This document shows positions 25,439 to 33,931 of a stretch of 64,000 nt of DNA, in pieces. The DNA is taken from positions 354,251 through 418,250 of the forward strand of contig NZ_FYAM01000024.1 of the NCBI RefSeq assembly GCF_900185645.1, written 5' to 3'. The notes under the pieces were generated by a model. The model made no database searches. It was not told where the DNA came from and saw nothing but the letters and a program-made list of their open reading frames with translations. The stretch is from Clostridium sp. BSD9I1. GTDB lineage: Bacteria > Bacillota > Clostridia > Clostridiales > Clostridiaceae. How positions within the stretch are numbered: position 1 is the first letter of the stretch; the number at the start of each line of letters is the position of its first letter. Made by a program: the position numbers and the translations under genes.

Positions 25439-27022
25439 TTGAAAAAAGGATACGTAGCTATGGTGCTTCACAGCCATATGCCATTTATAAGACATCCAGA
25501 AATAGATGATGCCCTAGAAGAGAGATGGCTATTTGAAGCTATGAGTGAATGTTACATACCTTTAATTCAAGGTTATGACAAGCTTTTAGATGAAGGTATA
25601 AATTTTAACATAACTATGTCCATAACCCCTCCTCTTATGGCAATGCTTGAGGATAACTATTTAAATAAAAAATATGAAGAATATTTGACAAAAAGCATAG
25701 AGCTTTCGGAAAAAGAAATCTTAAGAAACAAAGGAAACAAGGAGCTAGAGCACTTAGGGTTATTTTATAACCAAAGGTTTAAGGGACTTTTAAAAACATA
25801 TAAAGCTTATGATAAAAGGCTTATGAGTGCTTTTAAAAAATTTGATAAGCTAGGAGTTCTCGAAATAATAACTTGCTCTGCAACCCATGGACTTTTACCT
25901 TTACTTTCTATAAATCCCGAAACTGTAAAAGCTCAAATTTATACTGGAGTAAAATCTTATACAGATTGTATAGGCCACGAACCTTCTGGAATCTGGCTTC
26001 CTGAATGTGCTTATAGCTATAATCTAGATGATGTACTTAAAGAAAACGGACTAAAATATTTCTTAGTTGAAAATACAGGTATATTAAATGCTTCACCAAA
26101 GCCTTTATATGGAACCTATGCTCCAATTGTAACCCCTAACGGATTATGTGCTTTTGGACGTGATTTAGAATCTTCTCATCAAGTATGGAGCAATTTTATA
26201 GGCTATCCTGGTGACCCTGATTATAGAGAATTTTATAAGGATATAGGCTATGAGCTTCCTATGGAATATATACAACCTTATTTAAATAAAGCCGGCATAA
26301 GGGTTGATACGGGGTTAAAATATCATAGAATAACAGGCGCTACAGATAATAAAGAATATTATGTGCCAGAAAATGCTTTAGTTAAATCTAAAAGCCATGG
26401 TGGTCACTTTGCTCACTGCAAGCATCACCAAATAGAAAAAGCAAGTTCTCATATGGATATACCTCCTATAATAACTTGTCCCTATGATACTGAATTATTT
26501 GGTCACTGGTGGTTTGAAGGCCCTGACTTTATATATGAATTCTTAAAAAGATCTTCAGAAGATTGGACTTCCTATGAACTTACAACTCCTAAAAAATACT
26601 TAGAAAAACATACTAGAGTTCAGTGTTCAAGTCCCTCTCCTTCTAGCTGGGGTGAGCATGGAGATTACTCAGTTTGGATTAATAGTTCAAACGATTGGAT
26701 ATACAAGGACTTACACGAAGCTGCAGAGAAGATGATAAGACTTGCAAATAGTTTTAAAAAACCTACTTCCCTGCAAAAAAGAGCTCTTAATGAGGCTGCT
26801 CGTGAACTTGTTTTAGCCGAATCTTCAGATTGGCCATTTATAATAAAAAATAACACTTCAGTGCAATATGCAGTAAATAGATTAAATACTCATATAGAAA
26901 GATTTAATAAACTTTACGAACAAATAACTAAGAATACAATCGATATAAGGTATTTAGATAAAATAGAATCTATTGATAATATATTCCCTAATATGGACTA
27001 TTCTATATATAAGAGTCTCTAG
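25439..27022 (+). CDS. GH57 1,4-alpha-glucan branching enzyme-like protein
   Basis: The 527-residue cytosolic enzyme belongs to glycoside hydrolase family 57, branching-enzyme branch, which makes alpha-1,6 branches in glycogen-like glucans. It opens with GYVAMVLHSHMPFIRHP (first conserved His pair), has the nucleophile Glu189 in GIWLPECAYSY and the acid/base Asp350 in CPYDTELFGHWWFEGPDF, the positions used by the Thermococcus enzyme. A C-terminal helical domain (about 405-510) fits the GH57 branching-enzyme extension. The TTG at 25439 is chosen because AAGGAG is 8 bases away. Confidence 0.9.
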   Translation: MKKGYVAMVLHSHMPFIRHPEIDDALEERWLFEAMSECYIPLIQGYDKLLDEGINFNITMSITPPLMAMLEDNYLNKKYEEYLTKSIELSEKEILRNKGNKELEHLGLFYNQRFKGLLKTYKAYDKRLMSAFKKFDKLGVLEIITCSATHGLLPLLSINPETVKAQIYTGVKSYTDCIGHEPSGIWLPECAYSYNLDDVLKENGLKYFLVENTGILNASPKPLYGTYAPIVTPNGLCAFGRDLESSHQVWSNFIGYPGDPDYREFYKDIGYELPMEYIQPYLNKAGIRVDTGLKYHRITGATDNKEYYVPENALVKSKSHGGHFAHCKHHQIEKASSHMDIPPIITCPYDTELFGHWWFEGPDFIYEFLKRSSEDWTSYELTTPKKYLEKHTRVQCSSPSPSSWGEHGDYSVWINSSNDWIYKDLHEAAEKMIRLANSFKKPTSLQKRALNEAARELVLAESSDWPFIIKNNTSVQYAVNRLNTHIERFNKLYEQITKNTIDIRYLDKIESIDNIFPNMDYSIYKSL

Positions 27023-27058
27023 TTCATGTTTATTAATCCATGATTATATATAATAAAA

Positions 27059-27115
27059 AAGCTTTGCATTAAAGAACTATTAATTAAATTCTTTAGTGCA
27101 AAGCTTAATTTTTTA
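27059..27115. terminator. Strong bidirectional terminator
   Basis: AAGCTTTGCATTAAAGAA pairs with TTCTTTAGTGCAAAGCTT (one G-T mismatch), with AATTTTTTA on the plus side and TTTTTTATTATA on the minus side. It serves both the GH57 and QueT genes. Confidence 0.9.
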
Positions 27116-27116
27116 T

Positions 27117-27614
27117 CTATCTACTAAATATTGTTTTTAACTGTTGATTTCTTTCTATAAAAAGCATTAATGGCAAACCAAGACCATAGCATGCTAAAAT
27201 TTGTCCAAACCCTACTTGAATCATAGTTATGGCAATAGGCCATTTTAAAGTATAGTTCAAAAGCCAACCAACTATAAGTGCATTCACTACTACTGGCGGC
27301 AGTGGCGCTAAATACTTTTTAAACTTTAAATTACTCTTGCCAATTAGGTAAGTCATAAAAGCTGCTATGAGTGACGCTAAAGATCCAAATATTATGTCTA
27401 GCGGACCAACAGGACTTAGTAAATTTGATATTAAACATCCTACAAAAAGACCTGGTATAGCTGCCGTTGAAAAAAATGGCAGTATTGTAAGAGCTTCTGC
27501 AACTCTAAATTGAGATGCTTGATAACTCATAGGGTAAGTTAAGTACATTGTAACAACTGCATATACTGCAGCAATTATAGCACTTAGTGCTAAATTTCGT
27601 GTATTTTTTTTCAT
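27117..27614 (-). CDS. queT: Queuosine precursor transporter QueT
   Basis: QueT is the S-component of an ECF-type importer for queuosine precursors. The 165-residue protein has five or six membrane spans, the conserved YQASQFRVAEALTILPFFST block and AIPGLFVGCLISNLLSPVGP, plus FGSLASLIAAFMTYLIGK, all typical of the QueT/DUF988 family. The ATG at 27614 is preceded by GGAGGT that is part of the expression platform of a preQ1 riboswitch, which independently supports the ligand. The energising ECF ATPases must be encoded elsewhere. Confidence 0.92.
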   Translation of the reverse strand: MKKNTRNLALSAIIAAVYAVVTMYLTYPMSYQASQFRVAEALTILPFFSTAAIPGLFVGCLISNLLSPVGPLDIIFGSLASLIAAFMTYLIGKSNLKFKKYLAPLPPVVVNALIVGWLLNYTLKWPIAITMIQVGFGQILACYGLGLPLMLFIERNQQLKTIFSR

Positions 27615-27624
27615 ATTTAATACC

Positions 27625-27668
27625 TCCATAGTTTTATTTTAAGGCAGGATGGTTACGAACTGCCTGTA
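27625..27668 (-). promoter_or_regulatory. PreQ1-I riboswitch controlling queT
   Basis: On the minus strand, AGGCAG and CTGCCT form stem P1 around a 12-base loop starting TTCGTAACC, followed by an A-rich tail AAAATAAAACTATGGAGG. Loop CGTA can pair with tail TATG to make the pseudoknot, directly abutting the GGAGG of queT, so ligand binding should block translation. The layout matches class I preQ1 aptamers, including the conserved TTC after P1. Confidence 0.88.
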
Positions 27669-27845
27669 CATATATGAACTTAATACTTGATAAGTTTAAT
27701 GCAAATAACTTTATAAGTCAATTCAAAAATACACATCTTTTAATCACTACAGATATTATACTAGATAAACTACTTTATAATTTCTTATACATTTTAAACA
27801 TTACACGTACCTCCTTGTCATAAAATACATTAGGGGGTGGATATT

Positions 27846-28001
27846 ATGAAAAAACTATCTAATTTTTATAGGCTCCTTTTTACTTTAATATTTATATTAA
27901 TAGTTGAAATTATACTAATCTACATTGGTCATAAAATAGAATCTGAAAAAACTCTTAAGGAATTTAAACTTGAAACTTCAATAATTTGTTATGATAAATA
28001 A
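27846..28001 (+). CDS. Small single-span membrane protein
   Basis: This 51-residue product starts MKKLSNFYRLLFTLIFILIV and continues EIILIYIGHKIESEKTLKEF: one membrane helix (about 8-29) with a charged C-terminal tail. TTAGGGGGTGG is about 6 bases before the ATG. I do not recognise a family. It lies 40 bases upstream of a multi-span DMT-type protein and may be co-transcribed with it. It could be a chance reading frame, but the ribosome site and helix favour a real gene. Confidence 0.55.
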   Translation: MKKLSNFYRLLFTLIFILIVEIILIYIGHKIESEKTLKEFKLETSIICYDK

Positions 28002-28041
28002 CATTTAAGATAATATACTTGAATTTAAGGAGATGATATAC

Positions 28042-28470
28042 TTGAAGGAAATGCTGCCCTACATATTTGCAATACTTGTAGGTTTATTTACTACAGCTGA
28101 ATCTTATATAAGTTCAGAACTAGGTGAAATAACTACCCCTTCTATAGCAACATTTTATAATCTTTTTATAGGGGTAATTATATTTTCTATTCCTCTTATG
28201 TTAAATAGCAGCACAGCTGAATCTTCAGAGATTTTTAAAACTAAGCCCATTTTACTTACTGGAGGAATTTTTGGGTCACTTATAATATATCTTACTGCTA
28301 AATCGATACCATCCTTAGGAATAACCGTTACCCTTACTTTAGTTATTGCTTCTCAAATACTTAGTAGTTTTTATTTAGATACATTTATATATAAATTGAG
28401 GCCCCTAGGAATAAGCGAGATAATTGGAGTGCTATTTACCTTAGTAGGAGTGTGGTTTATAGTAAAATAA
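28042..28470 (+). CDS. DMT-superfamily membrane protein, YdcZ (DUF606)-like
   Basis: The 142-residue protein has five predicted spans and the pattern of the small-multidrug-like DUF606 family: ILVGLFTTAESYISSELGEI at the N terminus, KPILLTGGIFGSLIIYLTAK in the middle and GISEIIGVLFTLVGVWFIVK at the end. Such half-size DMT proteins usually work as dimers and have unknown substrates. TTG at 28042 is the better start (AAGGAG 9 bases away); the ATG at 28033 abuts the site. Confidence 0.72.
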   Translation: MKEMLPYIFAILVGLFTTAESYISSELGEITTPSIATFYNLFIGVIIFSIPLMLNSSTAESSEIFKTKPILLTGGIFGSLIIYLTAKSIPSLGITVTLTLVIASQILSSFYLDTFIYKLRPLGISEIIGVLFTLVGVWFIVK

Positions 28471-28771
28471 CACATTGCTCCTTGATATTGAAGTTATATT
28501 TTGTTATAATTTCAAAAGAAAACCCTATTATTATCTAATTTTAGCAGTAACTATTTGCTAATGATTGTATATAATTTTATAAAAACTTTATATAACTGAC
28601 AATTGTAAAATTATAGTTGTCCAAGTGCCGAAGGTAAACACTTTGAAAAGCTTCATCAAAGTGTTTTTTTATTTACCTTAATTTGTGAGCAATTTGTATT
28701 TTTTCAATTCCATCTCAAATAGACATAGCCTAATTGCATTATAAGTATTTTATTACATAGGAGGAACATCA
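28471..28771 (+). promoter_or_regulatory. Leader region of the MATE gene
   Basis: This 301-base gap separates the DMT-type gene from the MATE exporter. It contains the stem-loop at 28636-28672 and an upstream pair GACAATTGT / ATAGTTGTC around 28597-28620. No known riboswitch was recognised, but the arrangement stem then terminator-like hairpin then exporter gene is what an attenuator would look like. Confidence 0.35.
28636..28672 (+). terminator. Terminator-like hairpin before the MATE gene
   Basis: AAACACTTTGA pairs perfectly with TCAAAGTGTTT (9-base loop), followed by TTTTTATTTA. It is 165 bases after the previous stop and 100 bases before the MATE start, so it could end the former or attenuate the latter. 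Confidence 0.75.
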
Positions 28772-30157
28772 ATGAAAGCAAAATCACATAACTTTTTTAG
28801 TAGTCTCTTTAAAGATAAAAAGTTTAAAAATAATTTATTAAAACTTGCATTACCTATAACTATTCAAAATTTCCTTACTTCTTCATTAAACATGATTGAT
28901 ACTGTTATAATAGGTAGACTTGGAGAAAAAGAAATTGCAGCAGTAGGTATTGCAAATCAATATTACTTTCTATTTAATCTATTAATTCTTGGAATTGTGG
29001 GAGGATGCGGCATATTTATATCCCAATTTTGGGGTAAAAGAGATGTTGATCATATCAAGAAGTTCTTAGGATTAGGATTTTTAGGACTTGCTATATTGTC
29101 TACAGTATTTACTTTAGTGGCTTTAATTTTCCCAAAACAAATTGTTATTATATTCAACAGTGATCCCACGGTTATAGAACATGGAGTTAACTTTTTAAGA
29201 ATTGTAAGTTTAAGTTATATTTTCACAGCAATAAGTTTTAACTATGCTTGCGCATCTAGATGTGTGGGTAAAGCAATAGTCCCAATGATAGTTAGTGGTA
29301 TAGCTGTGATAATAAACGCAGTACTTAATATTATTTTTGTATTTGGATACTTTGGTATTTCACCAATGGGAGTGTCTGGTTCAGCTCTTGCCACTTTAAT
29401 TGCAAGAATAATAGAAGCAACAATAATGATTATCTACATATATAAGAGTCGTGGTGTACTTGCTGCAAGCCTTAAGGACATGTTTAATTTCGACTTAAAA
29501 CTTGTCAAAAGTTCTTCAAAAATAATACTTCCAGTTATATTAAATGAAGCTTGTTGGGCGCTAGGTAATATTGCATATGTAGTTGCTTATGGAAAGATAG
29601 GAACTGAGGCTTTAGCTACAGTCCAAATAACCTCTAATATACAAAACCTATTTATGGTTGTAAATCTTGGAGTTGCAAATGCAGCTTCAGTTATGATAGG
29701 AAATGCTATTGGCGCCTGTGAGGAAAGTAAAGGCAAACTTTATGGAAGACGCTTTGCATTTATATCAATAAGCTTAGGAATTATTATGGGTGGAATACTT
29801 GCAATTAGTTCACCTTCTATAATAAACTTCTTCAAGGTTTCCCTTGCAGTTAGGACAAGCGGTATTTATATATTATATATAATTTCAGCTACCATGTTCT
29901 TAAAAATGTTTAATACAGTGTTTGCTATTGGAATACTTCAAGGTGGTGGAGATTCTAATTATTCTTTTAAACTTCAAATGGCAACTCTTTGGATAGTAGG
30001 AGTTCCATTAGCTTTTATAGGAGCATTATTCTTAAAACTTCCAGTTCATATGGTAGTAGCTCTAGTATGTATTCAAGAAGTAGTAAATATTTCAATAGCT
30101 ATACCAAGACTTTTATCTGATAAATGGGTTAGAAACGTTACAGAATGTGTTGCATAA
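28772..30157 (+). CDS. MATE family efflux transporter
   Basis: This 461-residue membrane exporter (probably cation/drug or metabolite antiporter) has twelve spans in two homologous halves. Landmarks are the N-terminal LALPITIQNFLTSSLNMIDT with VIIGRLGEKEIAAVGIANQY, PMGVSGSALATLIARIIEA, and in the second half ILPVILNEACWALGNIAYVV, all typical of the NorM/DinF-type family. AGGAGG is 6-8 bases before the ATG. It stands alone, followed within 8 bases by the first large composite repeat, so no ordinary terminator is present. Confidence 0.9.
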   Translation: MKAKSHNFFSSLFKDKKFKNNLLKLALPITIQNFLTSSLNMIDTVIIGRLGEKEIAAVGIANQYYFLFNLLILGIVGGCGIFISQFWGKRDVDHIKKFLGLGFLGLAILSTVFTLVALIFPKQIVIIFNSDPTVIEHGVNFLRIVSLSYIFTAISFNYACASRCVGKAIVPMIVSGIAVIINAVLNIIFVFGYFGISPMGVSGSALATLIARIIEATIMIIYIYKSRGVLAASLKDMFNFDLKLVKSSSKIILPVILNEACWALGNIAYVVAYGKIGTEALATVQITSNIQNLFMVVNLGVANAASVMIGNAIGACEESKGKLYGRRFAFISISLGIIMGGILAISSPSIINFFKVSLAVRTSGIYILYIISATMFLKMFNTVFAIGILQGGGDSNYSFKLQMATLWIVGVPLAFIGALFLKLPVHMVVALVCIQEVVNISIAIPRLLSDKWVRNVTECVA

Positions 30158-30164
30158 AAATAAG

Positions 30165-31005
30165 ACGACATTTTAAGATAATGTTGAACCTACCGTATGG
30201 GATTTACATCTAGGAAAGCGTTCATTTCGCTAATAGCGGCTAATATTTATAAATTTAAAATACCTAAACCTCCTAAACTCGCTGTAGCTCAGACAGTAGG
30301 AGGCTCTATACGGTATTTTAAATTTATAAATAAAGCCGCTTTAAAGCTCATTCAATGCTTTCTGCGATGCAAATCCCATACTATATGTTCAACATTAAAA
30401 ATATCACTTACACCTGCTAAAGGAAGAAATTCAGCTAACTGAATTTCTGAGATATTCTAGGAATTAGCACATAAAGATCTTTTAGGGCGGCAGCCCTTGA
30501 CATTACAAGAACTTACACTAAATAAATAAAAAACTTTACAAGTTAAAGATAAGGTAGTACAGTAAAAGATTTCTGATAAAAAATAGAATACTTAATATCT
30601 TACGACCTATCGGTCTGCGGGCTTATCAGCCCTTTGGCAAGCGCCAATTTAAAAGGAACTTTCGCCAAAGCGAAATTCCCTCCTTCCGCAGCGTGCATGA
30701 AGACATTTTTAATGTTGAATTTAGTATGGGATTTGCATTGTAGACGGCTTTGAATAAGTAATTAGAATCTCTTTATTTATGAATTTAAAGCACCGTAAAG
30801 AACTTTTTACTGTCTGAGCGACAGCGAGTTTAAAAAGTTTAGGTGGTTTAAATTCATAAATATTAGAGCTTCTTTACGTAGTGAGCGCGTTGCATAATTT
30901 ATAGAAATCTATGATTTTGTTATAAATTAGCACATCTCAGTAAGCAGAGATGTTTCATTAACAATGCAAATCCCATACGGAAGATTCAACATTAAAAATG
31001 TCGTA
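30165..31005 (-). repeat. Composite structured repeat, copy A (full; type II - linker - type I)
   Basis: This 840-bp copy fills the gap between two convergent genes, starting 8 bases after the MATE stop and ending 8 bases before the flavodiiron stop. Type II hairpin module: 30165-30405, ends CGACATTTTAAG and AACATTAAAAATATC. Linker: 30406-30701 with hairpins at 30484-30497 and 30603-30635. Type I module: 30702-31005, interrupted by a small repeat at 30890. Compared with copies at 34441 and 49286 the whole unit is inverted. Short open frames inside follow the palindromes and are not believable genes. Confidence 0.9.
30890..30963 (-). repeat. Small repeat (family S) inserted in copy A
   Basis: The 74-base unit TTGCATAATTTATAGAAATC ... 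AGCACATCTCAG ... GAGATGTTTCATTAACA interrupts the outer arm of the type I module. The same unit sits at the same point of the type I module in copy C (47802). Confidence 0.85.
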
Positions 31006-31013
31006 ACTTCCTT

Positions 31014-32210
31014 TTAAAGTTCTTTTAATAACTTTTCTCCAAAGCTCTTTCCAAATTGTACACATTGCTGCAGTTCTTCCTCAGTTGGTGTGTACTTTAT
31101 ACTTAATGGTTCCTCTAGCACTTTTACTTTAGCTTTTTCTAAGTGCTCTTTGAGTATCTTAGGAGATTCTCCACTCCAACCATAACTTCCAAAGGAAGCC
31201 CCTACTTTATTTATGAACTTAAGCCCCATTAGCTCTTCAATATATTGACTAAGCGTAGACAATATCCCGTTGTTTATGGTAGATGAGCCAAGTAATATTC
31301 CCTTTGATTTAAAAATATCTGTAATAACGTCATTTTTATCTGCTGTTGCAGAATTATAAATTTTAAAGCTTATTCCTGTTTCGTCAATACCACGAGCTAT
31401 ATAGTCTGCCATTTTATGAGTTGCACCATACATGGAATTATATAAAATAACTACACTTTTTTCTGAATTTCCCCTTGCCCATTCATAATACTTTTGCACA
31501 ATATCCATAGGATCTTTTCTCCATATAACCCCATGAGCAGGAGCTATTATATCAATAGGCAAATTCATCCCCTGTAACTCTTCTATTTTTTTAGTAACAA
31601 GTCTACTAAAAGGAGTTAGTATATTTGCATAGTATTTTAATGACTCTTGCCAAACTTCATCTTCATCAACCATGTCATTAAATATATCTGAAGATGCATA
31701 ATGCTGTCCAAAGGCATCATTAGAAAATAGTATATTTTCTCCAGTTAAGTATGTAAACATGCTATCTGGCCAATGAAGCATACTTGCTTCCACAAAAGCA
31801 ATATCATTTTTTCCTATATTTATCTTATCTCCTGTGCCTACAACTTTAAAATTCCAACTCTCATTTTCATGATAATGTTTTTTAGTGGTTTCTAGCCCTT
31901 TTTTAGATACAACAATTGTTGCATTAGGACAGTATTTCATAATATGCGGTAAAGCCCCTGAATGATCTGGCTCTGCATGATTTACTACAACATAATCAAT
32001 GGTACTAGGATCCACTACCTCCTTTATATTTTGCAAAAACTCATCTGTAAGTTTCTCTTTAACAGTATCTATAAGTACCGTTTTTTCATCTTTTATAATG
32101 TAAGAATTATATGTACTTCCCCTATGTGTTGATAATTCCCCTCCGTGAAAAGCTCTTACTATCCAATCAACTGCTCCAACCCAATAAACATTCTTTTTTA
32201 ATTCCCTCAT
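31014..32210 (-). CDS. FprA-type flavodiiron protein (A-type flavoprotein)
   Basis: The 398-residue enzyme reduces O2 to water (or NO to N2O) in anaerobes. The N-terminal beta-lactamase-like domain has diiron ligands H78, E80, D82 and H83 in VVNHAEPDHSGALPH, then MLHWPDSMFTYL, FSNDAFGQH and APAHGVIWR. From about residue 252 a flavodoxin domain follows (VILYNSMYGATHKMADYIAR). No rubredoxin domain is fused, so a separate electron donor is needed. It lies 18 bases downstream of a GNAT gene in one operon. Copy A of the composite repeat abuts its 3' end. Confidence 0.94.
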   Translation of the reverse strand: MRELKKNVYWVGAVDWIVRAFHGGELSTHRGSTYNSYIIKDEKTVLIDTVKEKLTDEFLQNIKEVVDPSTIDYVVVNHAEPDHSGALPHIMKYCPNATIVVSKKGLETTKKHYHENESWNFKVVGTGDKINIGKNDIAFVEASMLHWPDSMFTYLTGENILFSNDAFGQHYASSDIFNDMVDEDEVWQESLKYYANILTPFSRLVTKKIEELQGMNLPIDIIAPAHGVIWRKDPMDIVQKYYEWARGNSEKSVVILYNSMYGATHKMADYIARGIDETGISFKIYNSATADKNDVITDIFKSKGILLGSSTINNGILSTLSQYIEELMGLKFINKVGASFGSYGWSGESPKILKEHLEKAKVKVLEEPLSIKYTPTEEELQQCVQFGKSFGEKLLKEL

Positions 32211-32228
32211 GAAAACCCTCCTAGTTAA

Positions 32229-32735
32229 TTATTTTTCAAATTCTCTTGCAAGACCCCTTAAATGTTCTCCCGTTAATCTGTATACAGTCCAATCATCCAT
32301 AGCAACTGCATTCATGTGCTTATAAAAGTTAATTGATGGTTCATTCCAATCAAGACACCACCATTCAAATCTTCCACACTTTCTTTCAACGGCTAGATTT
32401 GCTAAAAAGGAAAACGTAATCTTTCCTATTCCTTTTCCTCTCATATGAGGTTTTACATATAAATCTTCTAAATAGAGCCCTGGGCGCCCTAAAAAAGTTG
32501 AAAAGTTATGAAAAAACAATGCAAAGCACACAGCCTCTCCTTCATATTCCCCAATAACAACTTCAGCAGTTTTACGTTGAAATAATGACTCTATTAATAT
32601 TTCCTCTGTAGTAACTACATGTTCTAACATTTTTTCATATTCCGCTAATTCCTTAATAAATTTTAAAATTAATGCAGCATCTTTTTCTTCTGCAAATCTT
32701 AATTTAAAATTGTCAAGCTTTGTATCAATATACAT
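32229..32735 (-). CDS. GNAT N-acetyltransferase, diamine/thialysine-type
   Basis: This 168-residue acetyltransferase resembles spermidine/thialysine N-acetyltransferases: LRFAEEKDAALILKFIKELA at the start, FLGRPGLYLEDLYVKPHMRG with KGIGKITFSFLANLA (acetyl-CoA loop R-x-x-G-K-G) and RFEWWCLDWNEPSINFYKHM, the typical WxVLDWN-like block. It likely acetylates small polyamines or lysine analogues in the cytosol. It is first in an operon with the flavodiiron gene. Confidence 0.87.
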   Translation of the reverse strand: MYIDTKLDNFKLRFAEEKDAALILKFIKELAEYEKMLEHVVTTEEILIESLFQRKTAEVVIGEYEGEAVCFALFFHNFSTFLGRPGLYLEDLYVKPHMRGKGIGKITFSFLANLAVERKCGRFEWWCLDWNEPSINFYKHMNAVAMDDWTVYRLTGEHLRGLAREFEK

Positions 32736-32846
32736 ATATAATCTTCCCCTTAATTATTATTTATATTTATAATTTTTCTATATTGTAACACTCCATTAAT
32801 ACTTTTCATACCATGTTAATGTACTTAGTTTTTAGGAGGAAATTAA

Positions 32847-33749
32847 ATGTATTTTTATAACTGTCCTTTTTTCCCATGTGACTATAGATTGGCAGTAGAA
32901 GAAGAAATCATTGATCAACCAGATATATTTGGCGATCCAGATATAATGGGTCAACAAGAAAGTATGCTAGAACAGCAAGGTATGTCAGGTCAACAGGGAT
33001 TACCAAGCCAGCAGCAAGGTATGATGGGCCAACAAGGATTGCCAAGTCAGCAACAAGGTATGATGGGTCAACAAGGATTACCAAGTCAGCAACAAGGTAT
33101 GATGGGTCAACAAGGATTACCAAGTCAGCAACAAGGTATGATGGGTCAACAAGGATTACCAAGTCAGCAACAAGGTATGATGGGTCAACAAGGATTACCA
33201 AGTCAGCAACAAGGTATGATGGGTCAACAAGGATTACCAAGTCAGCAACAAGTTACTCAATCTCAGCAGCAACAGGATATTACGTCAGCTGAATTAGGTG
33301 AGTATACCTATCCTGGTAATCTTAATGCAGCACTTCGTCTTATACAAGATTCTGTATCTGGAGAAAGGGAGGATGCGCTTTTCTATAATTACTTAATAAG
33401 CGTTGCCCCTACACAGGAGTCAAGGAATATAATTACAACTATTAGAAATGATGAAAGAAAGCATAATAGAATGTTTAGAAGAATTTATTTTGAGCTAACA
33501 GGGAGAAGGCTTCCTGCTTCTACTGAAAATGAATTTGAAAGACCTACTTCTTATTGCGCTGGAATTAAAAGAGCATTGCTTGGAGAGCTTGCTGCTGTTC
33601 AAAGATATAGAAGAATTGTATTTGCCCTTCAAAACAGAATTCAGTTAAATATGTTAGGCGAAATAATAACTGATGAACTTAGGCATGCCAGCCTTTATAA
33701 TTTATTATATTCAGATGGAAGATGTTTTAATTCAAGAAATAGACTATAG
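32847..33749 (+). CDS. Ferritin-like diiron protein with Q/G/M-rich repeat linker
   Basis: The 300-residue protein starts MYFYNCPFFPCDYR, then has seven copies of a 13-residue repeat GMMGQQGLPSQQQ (residues about 45-135), then a helical ferritin-like domain (about 150-290). That domain has the ExxH pairs DERKH and DELRH plus lone glutamates in GEREDALFYNY and GELAAVQRYRRI, a complete diiron or dimanganese site. Repeats of this kind and the cysteine-bearing N terminus suggest a spore-coat or surface role, but that is inference. GGAGG lies 8-10 bases before the ATG. Confidence 0.8.
   Translation: MYFYNCPFFPCDYRLAVEEEIIDQPDIFGDPDIMGQQESMLEQQGMSGQQGLPSQQQGMMGQQGLPSQQQGMMGQQGLPSQQQGMMGQQGLPSQQQGMMGQQGLPSQQQGMMGQQGLPSQQQGMMGQQGLPSQQQVTQSQQQQDITSAELGEYTYPGNLNAALRLIQDSVSGEREDALFYNYLISVAPTQESRNIITTIRNDERKHNRMFRRIYFELTGRRLPASTENEFERPTSYCAGIKRALLGELAAVQRYRRIVFALQNRIQLNMLGEIITDELRHASLYNLLYSDGRCFNSRNRL
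32979..33251 (+). repeat. 39-bp tandem repeat, 7 copies, inside the ferritin-like gene
   Basis: The unit beginning GGTATGATGGGTCAACAAGG repeats seven times; inner copies are identical at DNA level and the first two differ by a few bases. It encodes GMMGQQGLPSQQQ in frame, so copy number changes keep the protein intact. Confidence 0.95.
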
Positions 33750-33810
33750 ACTAAAAAATAATATTAGAATTAAAATATTTGTAATATATTATCCTCTAGT
33801 AATTTATTTA

Positions 33811-33895
33811 ATCGCTAATCATCAATCACTAGCTACTATATTTAGGTTGCTTAATAACATTTAGCAGCTAGTGATTAGAGCGTAGCGATTTTTTT
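33811..33895 (+). terminator. Long imperfect hairpin with T tract
   Basis: ATCGCTA ... AATCACTAGCT pairs with AGCTAGTGATT ... TAGCGAT and is followed by seven T's. It ends the ferritin-like gene and belongs to the CTAG-rich palindromes seen also near 37620 and 42714. Confidence 0.7.
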
Positions 33896-33931
33896 AATGA
33901 ATTCAAATTGCCTTAGCATTTACTCCCCCTC

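Noticed and set aside
30276..30300. tRNA-like D-arm (GTAGCTCAGACAGTAG) in the composite repeats
   Set aside because: The resemblance is limited to this segment; there is no acceptor stem, anticodon arm or T arm, and the segment is the hairpin tip of the module.
30197..30442. Open frame of 81 codons in copy A, and similar short frames in other copies
   Set aside because: It simply follows the palindrome arms, has no ribosome site, and is not preserved in other copies.
32908..33240. Minus-strand frame of 110 codons opposite the ferritin-like gene
   Set aside because: It arises from the 39-bp tandem repeat read backwards; repeated VILVDPSYLVADL has no family features.
32979..33251. CRISPR-like array
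   Set aside because: The 39-bp units are contiguous without spacers and are in frame in a gene.
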